The position numbers and the translations under genes were made by a program. The notes under the pieces are model-generated. The model was not told the DNA's origin. It was given only the letters and a program-made list of their open reading frames with translations, and did not search any database. Of a DNA stretch of 64,000 nucleotides, positions 40,863 through 51,455 are shown one piece after another. The DNA lies in contig CM036758.1 in the NCBI GenBank assembly GCA_020796225.1, positions 70,158,366-70,222,365 on the forward strand, read 5' to 3'. This DNA comes from Arion vulgaris. Its lineage: Eukaryota > Mollusca > Gastropoda > Stylommatophora > Arionidae. The number at the start of each line of letters is the position of its first letter. The first letter of the stretch is position 1.

Positions 40863-41606
40863 TATTTCCTCTCACTACAGAAATGTTTCAACTTGTGTTA
40901 ATCTCTTATCTTTCCTCTCACTACAGAAATGTTTCAACTTGTGTTAATTTCTTATCTTTCCTCTCACTACAGAAATGTTTCAACTTGTTTAACTTTTATC
41001 TTTCCTCTCACTACAGAAATGTTTCAACTTGTGTTAATCTCTTATATCTTTCCTCTCACTACAGAAATGTTTCAACTTGTGTTAATTTCTTATATCTTTC
41101 CTCTCACTACAGAAATGTTTCAACTTGTGTTAATCTCTTTTATCTTTCCTCTCACTACAGAAATGTTTCAACTTGTGTTAATTTCTTATATCTTTCCTCT
41201 CACTACAGAAATGTTTCAACTTGTGTTAATTTCTTATATCTTTCCTCTCACTACAGAAATGTTTCAACTTATGTTAATCTCTTTTATATTTCCTCTCACT
41301 ACAGAAATGTTTCAACTTGTGTTAATCTCTTTTATCTTTCCTCTCACTACAGAAATGTTTCAACTTATGTTAATCTCTTTTATCTTTCCTCTACTACAGA
41401 AATGTTTCAACTGGTATCTCTTTATCTTTCCTCTCACTACAGAAATGTTTCAACTTGTGTTAATTTCTTATATCTTTCCTCTCACTACAGAAATGTTTCA
41501 ACTCTCTTTTATCTTTCCTCTCACTACAGAAATGTTTCAACTTGTGTTAATCTCTTATATCTTTCCTCTCACTACAGAAATGTTTCAACTTGTGTTAATT
41601 TCTCTT
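40863..41606. repeat. 48-bp minisatellite with splice-acceptor-like units, about 16 copies
   Basis: The unit is tatctttcctctcactacag followed by aaatgtttcaacttgtgtta and atttctta. Each unit pairs a pyrimidine tract with cactacag, a good match to a 3' splice site, preceded by gttaat, which could serve as a branch point. Two overlapping frames of 266 and 287 codons run through it because most units are 48 bp long. A few units are 46 or 49 bp. I do not consider it a gene. Confidence 0.92.
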
Positions 41607-42365
41607 GTACGCTATTCAGTGTCAATATATTCTTTATATCAGTTCCGTGTTTTAATTCTCTCATCACTATCAATACATTTTGACGCTTTCTTTCAACATT
41701 CTTTTATCAGCTTACATGAAATATTTTTTCTTATTAATCCTCCCAAAGTCTTTTGTTACTGGCTATTCTTTATCCTTAAAGCAATTACTTGAAGAGTTTG
41801 TGTTTTTAGAAGCTAGGATAATACTGTCTTCAGAATGAAAATGAGATAGAAATTAATATAGCTGGAGATTTCTAAAAAGAAAAAAAAAATTTTAATAATA
41901 TAATCGGACTAAGGATTTGACACATCATTGGAAACCAATATGAGAATATAACGTGACATATAACTTGGTTAGAACCAACAGGGGAAGAGAATATTGAGGA
42001 AACTAAAGAATACCTGATGAAGTATAGCAGAAGAGAAGATCTGAGAGATGGAAATGTCATGGACTGAACAAAAGAAGACAGCTAAAATAGAAATCGGTGT
42101 ATAGCGTCATTAGTAGCTCTATGCTCTACCTGGATCTGATAGGTTTAGTCCTCATAAGATAGTATTTCTGCTGGCGTTGGCGATCATGAAACAGTACAAC
42201 TTTCTGTCTCCAGCGTTGGTGATCGCCTCAGTTGTTTACTCTCATCGATGTCATGCAGTGAGGTTAAAAGTTACATAGTTATATATTACTAGTTATTTGT
42301 TACTGAGCCGATGTCATCGCAATCTGGGCAGACGTTTAGGTGCTTAGTCTCCAGCAGTAGATGTC
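41607..42365. other. No gene seen
   Basis: AT-rich DNA. Near 42170-42230 an imperfect inverted pair (ggcgttggcgatcat and cagcgttggtgatcgcc) occurs. Confidence 0.35.
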
Positions 42366-42796
42366 AAAGGTATAAATACTAATTGTTCCGGTGATTTGCT
42401 TGTAACCACACTCATCATTCTGTCCCTCAGAATTCCAGTTCTACTTATTCCAAACTCGATGGATAAATTCAACATCAATTTCAATGCCTTCTTTCAAGAG
42501 GACGTCGTCTCCTGACCTAAGAACACCCACCTTATCCATCATCAACTCTGAAATAGTCAATACTATTGGAGCAGGTTTATTCGCTCTATCATTGTCGTAA
42601 ACACCAGCAATCCCATAACAGTAGATACACTGAGGCCTCTAGAGGTTTAAATCTCACATTACGACATTCACGGATATCACAGTCTACAATCCTGGACCTT
42701 CCAAAGTATCGACTGAGAGTCAAACAAAACAACGACACCAGCGGGGTATATAGTAAAAAGGCTTTAAATGTAGACAATGTGTCGGCCAATGACTAG
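42366..42796 (+). pseudogene. Candidate TATA promoter and broken short reading frame
   Basis: The box gtataaatac near 42371 is followed about 115 bp on by an ATG opening MPSFKRTSSPDLRTPTLSII, then NSEIVNTIGAG and a stop. One frame over, an open stretch continues to 42796 (SRGLNLTLRHSRISQSTILD, then LPKYRLRVKQNND). A single shift could link them into about 100 codons. I recognise no family. It may be a decayed retroelement leader or chance. Confidence 0.18.
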
Positions 42797-42934
42797 AGAG
42801 AACGAACACAAACAAAAGAGCATGATGAAATAAGATGGATTGAACCAAAAATGATTGTATCGCTTTCCAGTAAACGTTGCACAACATTGTTTGTGCTCAA
42901 ATACTTAAATCATAAAATCACAACGACCGAATAT
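42797..42934. other. No feature recognised
   Basis: Spacer. Confidence 0.3.
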
Positions 42935-42990
42935 CTTTATCTTCTTCTTCTTTGTGTTCGGTTTCGTATGCTCTTCTAAACCATAAGATA
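42935..42990 (-). mobile_element. GAA-tailed retroelement 3' terminus
   Basis: The minus strand reads atggtttagaagagcatacg, then aaaccgaacacaaagaagaag. It is the same end as at 35.66-35.70 kb. Confidence 0.5.
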
Positions 42991-43480
42991 GGTTGTCTCT
43001 ATAAAGCTACATGTCAGTTAGAGTTCCTCGAGAGTTCCCCAAAATGTGCCCTGTAAGCTTCGTTCATAAGGCCATGTTTTGTTTCGTTGGTGTATGTATG
43101 ATGGACTAAACATGTGCTGTACAAGTATAAATAATTAATCCAGAACGTATAAAGAAGAGAAAAAAATGATCCTATTGAATCGTCATTGTTACAAAAAGTA
43201 ATTAGTATTCCATGTTAATAAACGCTACAACAACGTACACAACGAAAAATCAATATTGCATGTGTTTATCAAGCAATACCAGTTGTTATTAATTAAATAA
43301 CAACAAATTGATTTATTTCAATCAGAAATCGATCACAAAGAACAAATGTTTGTTAAATAAAGCTGAGCTTAATTATAGAAGAAGAAAAACCTAAAAATCT
43401 TCTTCTTCGAACCCAAGAATTATGAATTTTGACTCTTTTTCCTATATTGCAATGGGGAGCACCAAGCTTTCTTTAAAACC
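42991..43480. other. No gene seen
   Basis: AT-rich spacer without a recognised element. Confidence 0.4.
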
Positions 43481-46480
43481 CAGAAACCTCCAACAGTTCT
43501 AGGCGTGTAGAGCTATGCTTAGTGTTGCAGAAACCTCCAACAGTTCTAGGCGTGTAGAGCTATGTTTAGTGCTGCAGAAACCTTCAACAGTTCTAGGCGT
43601 GTAGAGCTATGTTTAGTGCTGCAGAAACCTTCAACAGTTCTAGGCGTGTAGAGCTATGTTTAGTGTTGCAGAAACCTTCAACAGTTCTAGGCGTGTAGAG
43701 CTATGTTTAGTGCTGCAGAAACCTCCAACAGTTCTAGGAGTGTAGAGCTATGCTTAGTGCTGCAGAAACCTTCAACAGTTCTAAGCGTGTAGAGCTATGT
43801 TTAGTGCTGCAGAAACCTTCAACAGTTCTAAGCGTGTAGAGCTATGTTTAGTGCTGCAGAAACCTTCAACAGTTCTAGGCGTGTAGTGCTATGTTTAGTG
43901 TTGCAGAAACCTTCAACAGTTCTAAGCGTGTAGAGCTATGTTTAGTGCTGCAGAAACCTTCAACAGTTCTAAGCGTGTAGAGCTATGTTTAGTGCTGCAG
44001 AAACCTTCAACAGTTCTAGGCGTGTAGTGCTATGTTTAGTGTTGCAGAAACCTTCAACAGTTCTAAGCGTGTAGAGCTATGTTTAGTGCTGCAGAAACCT
44101 TCAACAGTTCTAAGCGTGTAGAGCTATGTTTAGTGTTGCAGAAACCTTCAACAGTTCTAGGCGTGTAGAGCTATGTTTAGTGCTGCAGAAACCTCCAACA
44201 GCTCTAGGCGTGTAGAGCTATGTTTAGTGCTGCAGAAACCTCCAACAGTTCTAGACGTGTAGAGCTATGTTTAGTGCTGCAGAAACCTCCAACAGCTCTA
44301 GACGTGTATAGTTATGTTTAGTGCTGCAGAAACCTTCAACAGTTCTAGACGTGTAGAGCTATGTTTAGTGCTGCAGAAACCTCCAACAGTTCTAGACGTG
44401 TATAGCTATGTTTAGTGCTGCAGAAACCTCCAACAGTTCTAGACGTGTAGAGCTATGTTTAGTGCTGCAGAAACCTCCAACAGTTATAGACGTGTAGAGC
44501 TATGTTTAGTGCTGCAGAAACCTCCAACAGCTCTAGACGTGTATAGTTATGTTTAGTGCTGCAGAAACCTCCAACAGTTCTAGACGTGTAGAGCTATGTT
44601 TAGTGCTGCAGAAACCTCCAACAGTTCTAGACGTGTATAGCTATGTTTAGTGCTGCAGAAACCTCCAACAGTTCTAGACGTGTAGAACTATGTTTAGTGC
44701 TGCAGAAACCTCCAACAGTTCTAGACGTGTAGAGCTATGTTTAGTGCTGCAGAAACCTCCAACAGTTCTAGGCGTGTAGAGCTATGTTTAGTGTTGCAGA
44801 AACCTCCAACAGTTCTAGGCGTGTAAGCTATGCTTATGCTGCAGAAAGCTCCAACAGTTCTAGGCGTGTAGAGCTATGTTTAGTGCTGCAGAAACCTCCA
44901 ACAGCTCTAGGCGTGTAGTGCTATGTTTAGTGCTGCAGAAACCTCCAACAGTTCTAGGCGTGTAGTGCTATGTTTAGTGCTGCAGAAACCTTCAACAGCT
45001 CTAGACGTGTAGTGCTATGTTTAGTGCTGCAGAAACCTCCAACAGCTCTAGACGTGTAGTGCTATGTTTAGTGCTGCAGAAACCTTCAACAGCTCTAGAC
45101 GTGTAGTGCTATGTTTAGTGCTGCAGAAACCTCCAACAGTTCTAGACGTGTAGAGCTATGTTTAGTGCTGCAGAAACCTCCAACAGCTCTAGACGTGTAG
45201 TGCTATGTTTAGTGCTGCAGAAACCTTCAACAGTTCTAGACGTGTAGAGCTATGTTTAGTGCTGCAGAAACCTCCAACAGCTCTAGGCGTGTAGTGCTAT
45301 GTTTAGTGCTGCAGAAACCTCCAACAGTTCTAGACGTGTAGTGCTATGTTTAGTGCTGCAGAAACCTCCAACAGCTCTAGGCGTGTAGTGCTATGTTTAG
45401 TGCTGCAGAAACCTCCAACAGCTCTAGACGTGTAGTGCTATGTTTAGTGCTGCAGAAACCTCCAACAGTTCTAGGCGTGTAGAGCTATGCTTAGTGCTGC
45501 AGAAACCTCCAACAGCTCTAGACGTGTAGAGCTATGTTTAGTGCTGCAGAAACCTCCAACAGTTCTAGGCGTGTAGAGCTATGCTTAGTGCTGCAGAAAC
45601 CTCCAACAGCTCTAGACGTGTAGTGCTATGTTTAGTGCTGCAGAAACCTCCAACAGTTCTAGGCGTGTAGAGCTATGCTTAGTGCTGCAGAAACCTCCAA
45701 CAGCTCTAGACGTGTAGGCTATGCTTAGTGCTGCAGAAACCTTCAACAGTTCTAGACGTGTAGTGCTATGTTTAGTGCTGCAGAAACCTCCAACAGCTCT
45801 AGACGTGTAGTGCTATGTTTAGTGCTGCAGAAACCTCCAACAGTTCTAGACGTGTAGTGCTATGTTTAGTGCTGCAGAAACCTCCAACAGCTCTAGACGT
45901 GTAGTGCTATGTTTAGTGCTGCAGAAACCTCCAACAGCTCTAGACGTGTAGTGCTATGTTTAGTGCTGCAGAAACCTCCAACAGTTCTAGGCGTGTAGAG
46001 CTATGCTTAGTGCTGCAGAAACCTCCAACAGCTCTAGACGTGTAGAGCTATGTTTAGTGCTGCAGAAACCTCCAACAGTTCTAGGCGTGTAGAGCTATGC
46101 TTAGTGCTGCAGAAACCTCCAACAGCTCTAGACGTGTAGTGCTATGCTTAGTGCTGCAGAAACCTCCAACAGTTCTAGGCGTGTAGAGCTATGCTTAGTG
46201 CTGCAGAACCTCCAACAGCTCTAGACGGTAGTGCTATGTTGCAGAACCTTCAACAGTTCTAGACGTGTATAGTTATGCTTATTGCTGCAGAAACCTCCAA
46301 CAGCTCTAGCGTGTAGAGCTATGCTTATTGCTGCAGAAACCTTCAACAGTTCTAGACGTGTATAGCTATGCTTATTGCTGCAGAAACCTCCAACAGTTCT
46401 AGGCGTGTATAGCTATGCTTATTGCTGCAGAAACCTCCAACAGCTCTAGGAGTGTAGAGCTATGCTTAATGCTGCAGAGA
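43481..46480. repeat. 47-bp satellite, about 64 units (3.0 kb)
   Basis: The unit is cagaaacctccaacagttct followed by aggcgtgtagagctatgttt and agtgctg. Each unit carries ctgcag. Variants sort by position. The left third is mostly aggcgtg or aagcgtg with ttcaac. The middle is agacgtg with tagagc. The right third alternates tagtgc and tagagc, and gctct and gttct. Small deletions cluster near both the 44.83- and 46.2-kb regions. Confidence 0.98.
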
Positions 46481-46549
46481 CTCCTACTCATGTAGGAAAA
46501 TAAATGTGTAACTTAATATAAAATATGGTCCTAGCATAGATAAATAATA

Positions 46550-46945
46550 TTATCTTATCTTCTTATCTTATCCTAATCACATTTGCCGTGAAGCTTGTGG
46601 GGAGAGTTAGTTTTCTATCTTGTGCCAGGTGTGTTGCGCTTGATGTTGTCAGTCCATGCTTTCGCTGGGACTCTGAGATGTTATCTATCCATCGTGTTCT
46701 TGGCCTGCCTGCGCCCTGAGTGTCGATTATTGTAGGCAACTGATGGTAGTAAATGTGGTTCCATTCTCATTAGATGGTCGAACCACTTGATTCTTTGCTT
46801 CTCGATGTACTGTATGCATGGTATAGTACCAACGATGCTTCTGATATTCTCGTTTCTCACTTTATCTCTCCTTGTAACGTTGACAGCTTTTCGTAGACAT
46901 CTCATTTCACATGTTGTAATCGTTCTTGATAATACTATCACATAC
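46550..46945 (-). mobile_element. L1 LINE 3' end (longest L1 copy)
   Basis: The minus strand encodes ITTCEMRCLRKAVNVTRRDK, VRNENIRSIVGTIPCIQYIE, KQRIKWFDHLMRMEPHLLPS and, after a frame change, RTRWIDNISESQRKHGLT with HLAQDRKL. The tail is ataagataagaagataagat-like (reversed at 46550-46572). The copy is 5'-truncated and frame-broken. Confidence 0.9.
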
Positions 46946-46999
46946 ATAATATAAACATATAGATATAAAAGAATGTATGTGTTGCGAAGGAGTTTAACA

Positions 47000-47180
47000 T
47001 TTGTCGACTTTGTTTTCTCTGAAAACTTTTAGGATTGTTGTCGGTACTACGGAGTTCATGCTTCGAGCAATACTCTCTCCCGGTTACATGCCATTTCTGC
47101 GAAGAGTGACTGACCACCATATGGCGCAATGTACGGAAACCTACAGGTCCGATGCGATCAGACCGGATCAGTTCAGATCT
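47000..47180 (+). mobile_element. SINE-E body fragment
   Basis: It contains aggattgttgtcggtactac, ggagttcatgcttcgagcaa and atgccatttctgcgaagag. The tRNA-like head is missing. Confidence 0.75.
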
Positions 47181-47498
47181 GGAGAAACCGTGGGAGGCTA
47201 CGATAATACTTAGTAAAAGGGTGATGCAGACAAAAGACATATAAATAGCAGTATCACTTAAGCTAGGAAAAATAAATGATAAAATATGAAAATTAACAAC
47301 ACTGGAAGTTTCGACTGTAGGTTTTTTCAAGAAAATATAAAATAGCACGAAATACTAAATAAACTATAACAAAAATCTAAAGTATGTATTGAATTATCTG
47401 ATCTTATTACGCATGGGTATTCTCTATGAAGAAATACACTTTCAATTATATTTCTTGTGATTGTTGAGCTTACTAATATACATGTTGTGCTGTTCGTT
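47181..47498. other. No gene seen
   Basis: AT-rich spacer. The opposite-strand frame of 136 codons (46938-47348) crosses the SINE fragment and has no motif. Confidence 0.4.
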
Positions 47499-47735
47499 TC
47501 TGGTCACTTCAATCTTCATTCTAAACTCATAGTTTAGAATTCTATTCTGGTCACTCCAATCTTCATTCTAAACTCATAGTTTAGAATTCTATTCTGGTCA
47601 CTTCAATCTTCATTCTAAACTCATAGTTTAGAATTCTATTCTGGTCACTTCAATCTTCATTCTAAACTCATAGTTTATAATTCTATTCTGGTCACTTCAA
47701 TCTTCAGTCTAAACTCATAGTTTAGAATTCTATCG
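47499..47735. repeat. 47-bp minisatellite with a hairpin in each unit, 5 copies
   Basis: The unit is ctggtcacttcaatcttcat followed by tctaaactcatagtttagaa and ttctatt. Each unit carries attctaaact and agtttagaat as 10-bp inverted arms around cat. Confidence 0.93.
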
Positions 47736-47894
47736 TCCGATTGACTACGAGACTACCGTTCATAGTTGCTCATTCTGTTTTCTCTTTTTGGATTTAAGTA
47801 TTGCTCAGGACAATTTTTAATTGCTCATTCTGTTTTTCTCTTTATTTAGTGGCAACAATTTTTAATTGCTCATTCTGTTTTTCTCACCAACTTT
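47736..47894. repeat. Short imperfect direct repeats
   Basis: ttgctcattctgtttttctc occurs three times. The phrase catagttgctcattctg recurs at 48.3-48.4 kb. Confidence 0.6.
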
Positions 47895-48115
47895 GTTTTA
47901 CTCAGAGGTACTCGGTGTGCCATCGAGATATATTTCCAGAGACTTCTGGTCTCAGTGTAGGTGCGATCGAGTTCCTAGTCCTATCGGAGACACACGATAC
48001 AACGTGGGTCCCGTGTTCAATTTGAGCACGTAAAAGAACCCATGGCAGCTCAAAATCGAGAAGAACAGGCTGAAAAGCCACTGCCTGGGCAAAATTCATT
48101 AGATAAGTTTAAAAA
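47895..48115 (+). mobile_element. SINE-F copy
   Basis: It carries tctggtctcagtgtaggtgc, ctagtcctatcggagacaca and gtgggtcccgtgttcaattt. It also has cacgtaaaagaacccatggc and ctgcctgggcaaaattcatt. The segment from gggtcccgtg through aaaagaacccatggca to ggcaaaattc resembles a SINE 3' domain that I recall as widespread in molluscs. No TSD is seen. Confidence 0.65.
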
Positions 48116-48279
48116 TAAAATCCCTACAAAATATCTTTATTATCTTCTAATTTACGTCGTGAATCTCACCGGTGCTACGTAGTTCGTGCACTGTCGCTGA
48201 CATCTTCCTGTGTAAGAAACAGATCGGAGCACATATGGTAACTCACCGAAGTATAATGATGATGGTTCTATCAATCAAT
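48116..48279. other. No feature recognised
   Basis: Spacer. Confidence 0.3.
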
Positions 48280-48470
48280 CAATGATCATTTGTTTCCGCA
48301 GACCACGAGACTGTCTTTCATAGTTGCTCATTCTGCTTTCTTCAGACCACAGGACTGCAGCTCATAGTTGCCCTGTATTAGTTTCCGCAGACCACGAGAC
48401 TATCTTTCATAGTTGCTCATTCTGCTGTTCCGTAGACCATAGGACGACCATATTTAATAACTCATTATGA
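48280..48470. repeat. Degenerate tandem repeat, about 50-60 bp x 3
   Basis: The shared phrases are gtttccgcagaccacgagac, tttcatagttgctcattctg and cagacca. Confidence 0.75.
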
Positions 48471-48660
48471 CTGCCAATTTACTGCGATACAGACGTTCCT
48501 AGTGGCTGATCTTTGTTTTCTTATTGCTATCGGTATTCTGGTTCTTATTTGATAGATAATGTTAGAATCGCAAGATTCTGAGAACTTTTCTGAATTAGAT
48601 TGTTGTCTGCGAGTTGGTGTGAACAGTATCTAATTCAGCGAATCGACTACGGCAGACAAG
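48471..48660. other. No feature recognised
   Basis: Spacer ending in the MITE1 target. Confidence 0.3.
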
Positions 48661-48827
48661 CAATGGCGGCTCGTGATCGTTTTTGTTGGTGGGGCCAGAC
48701 ACAAATTTTCAGGAAATCCATTGCTTTGGGTTAGGTTATATTTTAATTTATTAAATAACAACTACACGTTAGACATTATTTTTGGTGGAGTCCGGCCCCT
48801 CTGGCCCTTAATGACGAGCCGCCACTG
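48661..48827 (+). mobile_element. MITE1 (hAT-type), copy 5
   Basis: 167 bp with ends caatggcggctcgtgatc and acgagccgccactg. The perfect 8-bp TSD cagacaag flanks it (48653-48660 and 48828-48835). Confidence 0.95.
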
Positions 48828-48989
48828 CAGACAAGTATAGGCAACAGTATTTCTTCAGCAGCTTACACTTTAAACAAACTGATCAAACTGGTGTTATACG
48901 TCAAAACTAACACATTACTAGACATAGTACCTCAATTACTGTATTTAGTACAAAAATACACAATGAGAGAAGAGAATAATGAGTTTTAA
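48828..48989. other. No feature recognised
   Basis: Spacer. Confidence 0.3.
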
Positions 48990-49130
48990 GAGCCCCAGGG
49001 AAGCACGAAGTCAATGAATATAAACAATAAAAAGACATTGAACACGTATTAGAGGTTTCTGGGAAAAAAACAAATTATCAAACACAGAAATTGAACCACA
49101 AACCTTTATTTCTTACGGTACACATTGCCT
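48990..49130 (-). mobile_element. SINE-H copy whose head leads into an array
   Basis: It matches the 26.1-kb copy at aaacaaattatcaaacacag and cctttatttcttacggtac. Where the other copy ends (gtacccatgctaac), this one continues into a 34-bp array that begins with the same ttacggtac phrase. Confidence 0.6.
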
Positions 49131-49852
49131 GGTCCTACAGACGAACTTAAGGTACCCATTGCCTGGTCCTACAGACGAACTTAAGGTACCCATTGCCTGG
49201 TCCTACAGACGAACTTAAGGTACCCATTGCCTGGTCCTACAGACGAACTTAAGGTACCCATTGCCTGGTCCTACAGACGATCTTACGGTACCCATTGCCT
49301 GGTCCTACAGACGAACTTAAGGTACCCATTGCCTGGTCCTACAGACGAACTTAAGGTACCCATTGCCTGGTCCTACAGACGAACTTAAGGTACCCATTGC
49401 CTGGTCCTACAGACGAACTTAAGGTACCCATTGCCTGGTCCTACAGACGAACTTAAGGTACCCATTGCCTGGTCCTACAGACGAACTTAAGGTACCCATT
49501 GCCTGGTCCTACAGACGAACTTAAGGTACCCATTGCCTGGTCCTACAGACGAATTTACGGTACCCATTGCCTGGTCCTACAGACGAACTTAAGGTACCCA
49601 TTGTCTGGTCCTACAGACGAACTTAAGGTACCCATTGCCTGGTCCTACAGACGAACTTAAGGTACCCATTGCCTGGTCCTACAGACGAACTTAAGGTACC
49701 CATTGCCTGGTCCTACAGACGAACTTAAGGTACCCATTGCCTGGTCCTACAGACGAACTTAAGGTACCCATTGTCTGGTCCTACAGACGAACTTAAGGTA
49801 CCCATTGCCTGGTCCTACAGACGAACTTAAGGTACCCATTGTCTGGTCCTAC
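49112..49852. repeat. 34-bp minisatellite, about 22 units
   Basis: The unit is cttaaggtacccattgcctg followed by gtcctacagacgaa. Units are nearly identical, so expansion was recent. Rare variants retain ttacggtac, the presumed ancestral SINE-H sequence. Confidence 0.95.
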
Positions 49853-49861
49853 AACCAGATA

Positions 49862-50327
49862 ACTTCTTCTTCGAGCGCTGCATATCGACTACTTGTGGAA
49901 TACGGCCTTCTGTTCACGAGTGTAGTTTTTCCAGAGACCCCTAGGATTGTTGCCGGAGCTACGGAGTTCGAGCTTTGTGCAATACTCTAGGCAGGTGGCG
50001 TGCCATTTCTACGGAGAGGGACCGAGCCGTATGGGGTCAAACCCGGTGCAATGAAGTCAATCCTTCGGCTTTAAACCCTTTAAACACATCGACTGCTTGT
50101 TAATCAGCCTTTGTGATTTGAATGTGATCTGAGTCTAAGAGCGATTGCACGTTGTGTCAGTTATGCGCATACGAGCAGGCCGGCCAGCACACCCGAGTTC
50201 TGCGACTTTTTTATTTACTAGGGTAGCTTCCCTAGGCCCCTATCTCAGTCGTCTCTTATGACATGCCTTGTAGATTGCAGTGTTAGAAATCTTTGCTCTT
50301 TTGAGGAGCCCTGGCAACACACGGGTG
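49862..50327 (-). mobile_element. SINE-C copy split by SINE-E, with TSD
   Basis: The 9-bp duplication aaccagata flanks the whole composite (49853-49861 and 50328-50336). The SINE-C is cut at cgactacttgt and resumes cgactgcttgttaatcagcc. It continues through gtgtcagttatgcgcatacg to gagccctggcaacac. Confidence 0.93.
49897..50087 (+). mobile_element. SINE-E copy (5'-truncated) nested in SINE-C, with TSD
   Basis: The flanks atcgactacttgt and atcgactgcttgt agree at 12 of 13 positions. The body has attgttgccggagctacgga, gctttgtgcaatactct, ggcgtgccatttctacggag and cccggtgcaatgaagtcaat. The head is absent, as after incomplete reverse transcription. Confidence 0.95.
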
Positions 50328-50339
50328 AACCAGATAGCA

Positions 50340-50640
50340 AATAAATAATAATAATAATTCCTCTCGTACCGTTATACGTTACATAGGGCCTGCAAGTAAT
50401 TTCTCCATACCGCTCTATCCTGTGCAACTCGCTCAATCTCCTCCATGGAAATGAGACCGATATTTCCTGCCTCTCTCAGCAAAGTTCGTTTCAGAGTCTC
50501 TTTAGGTCGACCTTTCTTTCTTGAACCCTTTGCATCCCACTGCAATGCCTGCTTTGATATTCGTTGATCATTTCTCATCAAGGTGTGCCCAACATATCTC
50601 CATCTTCTCTTTCTTATAACAGTTGTTACTAGTGAGATAA
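50340..50640 (-). mobile_element. L7 LINE 3' end (best L7 copy)
   Basis: The minus strand has VIRKRRWRYVGHTLMRNDQR, ISKQALQWDAKGSRKKGRPK, ETLKRTLLREAGNIGLISME and EIERVAQDRAVWRNYLQALC. This is the GH block, GRPK block and WR-ALC ending of a LINE ORF2. It ends gtacgagaggaatt with an (ATT)n tail. It is strongly 5'-truncated. Confidence 0.9.
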
Positions 50641-50818
50641 CAAATACACATTAGTAATTCCTTTCTTGGTGCATTATTTAATAGTCAATTAGTCACTTGT
50701 TAGCACTAAGGTTATCAGTGTTATTGGTTGGGAATGACGAGCCTCTGACGATGTTATATCCTAACCCAAGCAACGTGGTAATTAGATCAAGATAATGGTA
50801 ACATAGCTATATTTCATA
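50641..50818. other. No feature recognised
   Basis: Spacer. Confidence 0.3.
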
Positions 50819-50830
50819 TCGTCACTGAAA

Positions 50831-51035
50831 GCCTGCCTGCTCAGCGTGTTGGTAGCGCGCTGGACTGCGGGTGACTAGCTCTCTGTGTGTGCGGGTTCAA
50901 TTCCGCGGACTGGCAGAAAAGCCACAGGTTCCCCAGATTCACGGTGTTCGTGGCGTCGAACCGAAGGGTTACGATATCCATGGCACCGAGCCGAAGAGCT
51001 GAAAGCTCAAGTGCTTCTGGATCGGAAAAAAAAAA
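50831..51035 (+). mobile_element. SINE-G copy, full length, with TSD
   Basis: The flanks tcgtcactgaaa and tcgttgctgaaa agree at 10 of 12 positions. The head gcgtgttggtagcgcgctgg, box B cgggttcaattccgcg and the A10 tail are all clear. It is the best family-G reference. Confidence 0.95.
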
Positions 51036-51047
51036 TCGTTGCTGAAA

Positions 51048-51344
51048 TGGTTCGGTAGATGTATCTAGCGAAATTATTTGTATTTTATTTACACGAAGAA
51101 TACTCTAGCAAAAAAAATATATTATTTGTCAAATGTATTTAGTACAACATAACATTATTAACGTTTTACGTGAGTGAGTTCCACGTGCTTCACGCATGAT
51201 TTAGCTAGCTTAAACAATCAGACCAATAGTTTAAGCTCCAGTTTTTGTTTTTTTTTAAATTAAAAAGACTCAAATTTTGGATGTTTTTACTACGGGGAGG
51301 AAATTTGTTTCTCATTCTGTATCTCTATAGACAACGTGACAAAA
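51048..51344. other. No gene seen
   Basis: AT-rich spacer. Confidence 0.35.
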
Positions 51345-51455
51345 AATGCACCCATGAACAAATATCGCTGTCCGGATTCGACTCTACGACCTTTGGAACG
51401 GGAAATAACGGCTATCTACTAAACCACATAGACGATCTTACGCAGACGTATAAAT
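51345..51455 (-). mobile_element. SINE-E head fragment
   Basis: The minus strand has tgtggtttagtagatagccg (box A region), aaaggtcgtagagtcgaatc and cggacagcgat. Only the tRNA-like head is present. Confidence 0.6.

Noticed and set aside
40883..41792. Two overlapping open frames of 266 and 287 codons, the longest in the window
   Set aside because: They exist because most 48-bp units keep two frames open. The protein is one short hydrophobic repeat, with no conserved non-repeat domain.
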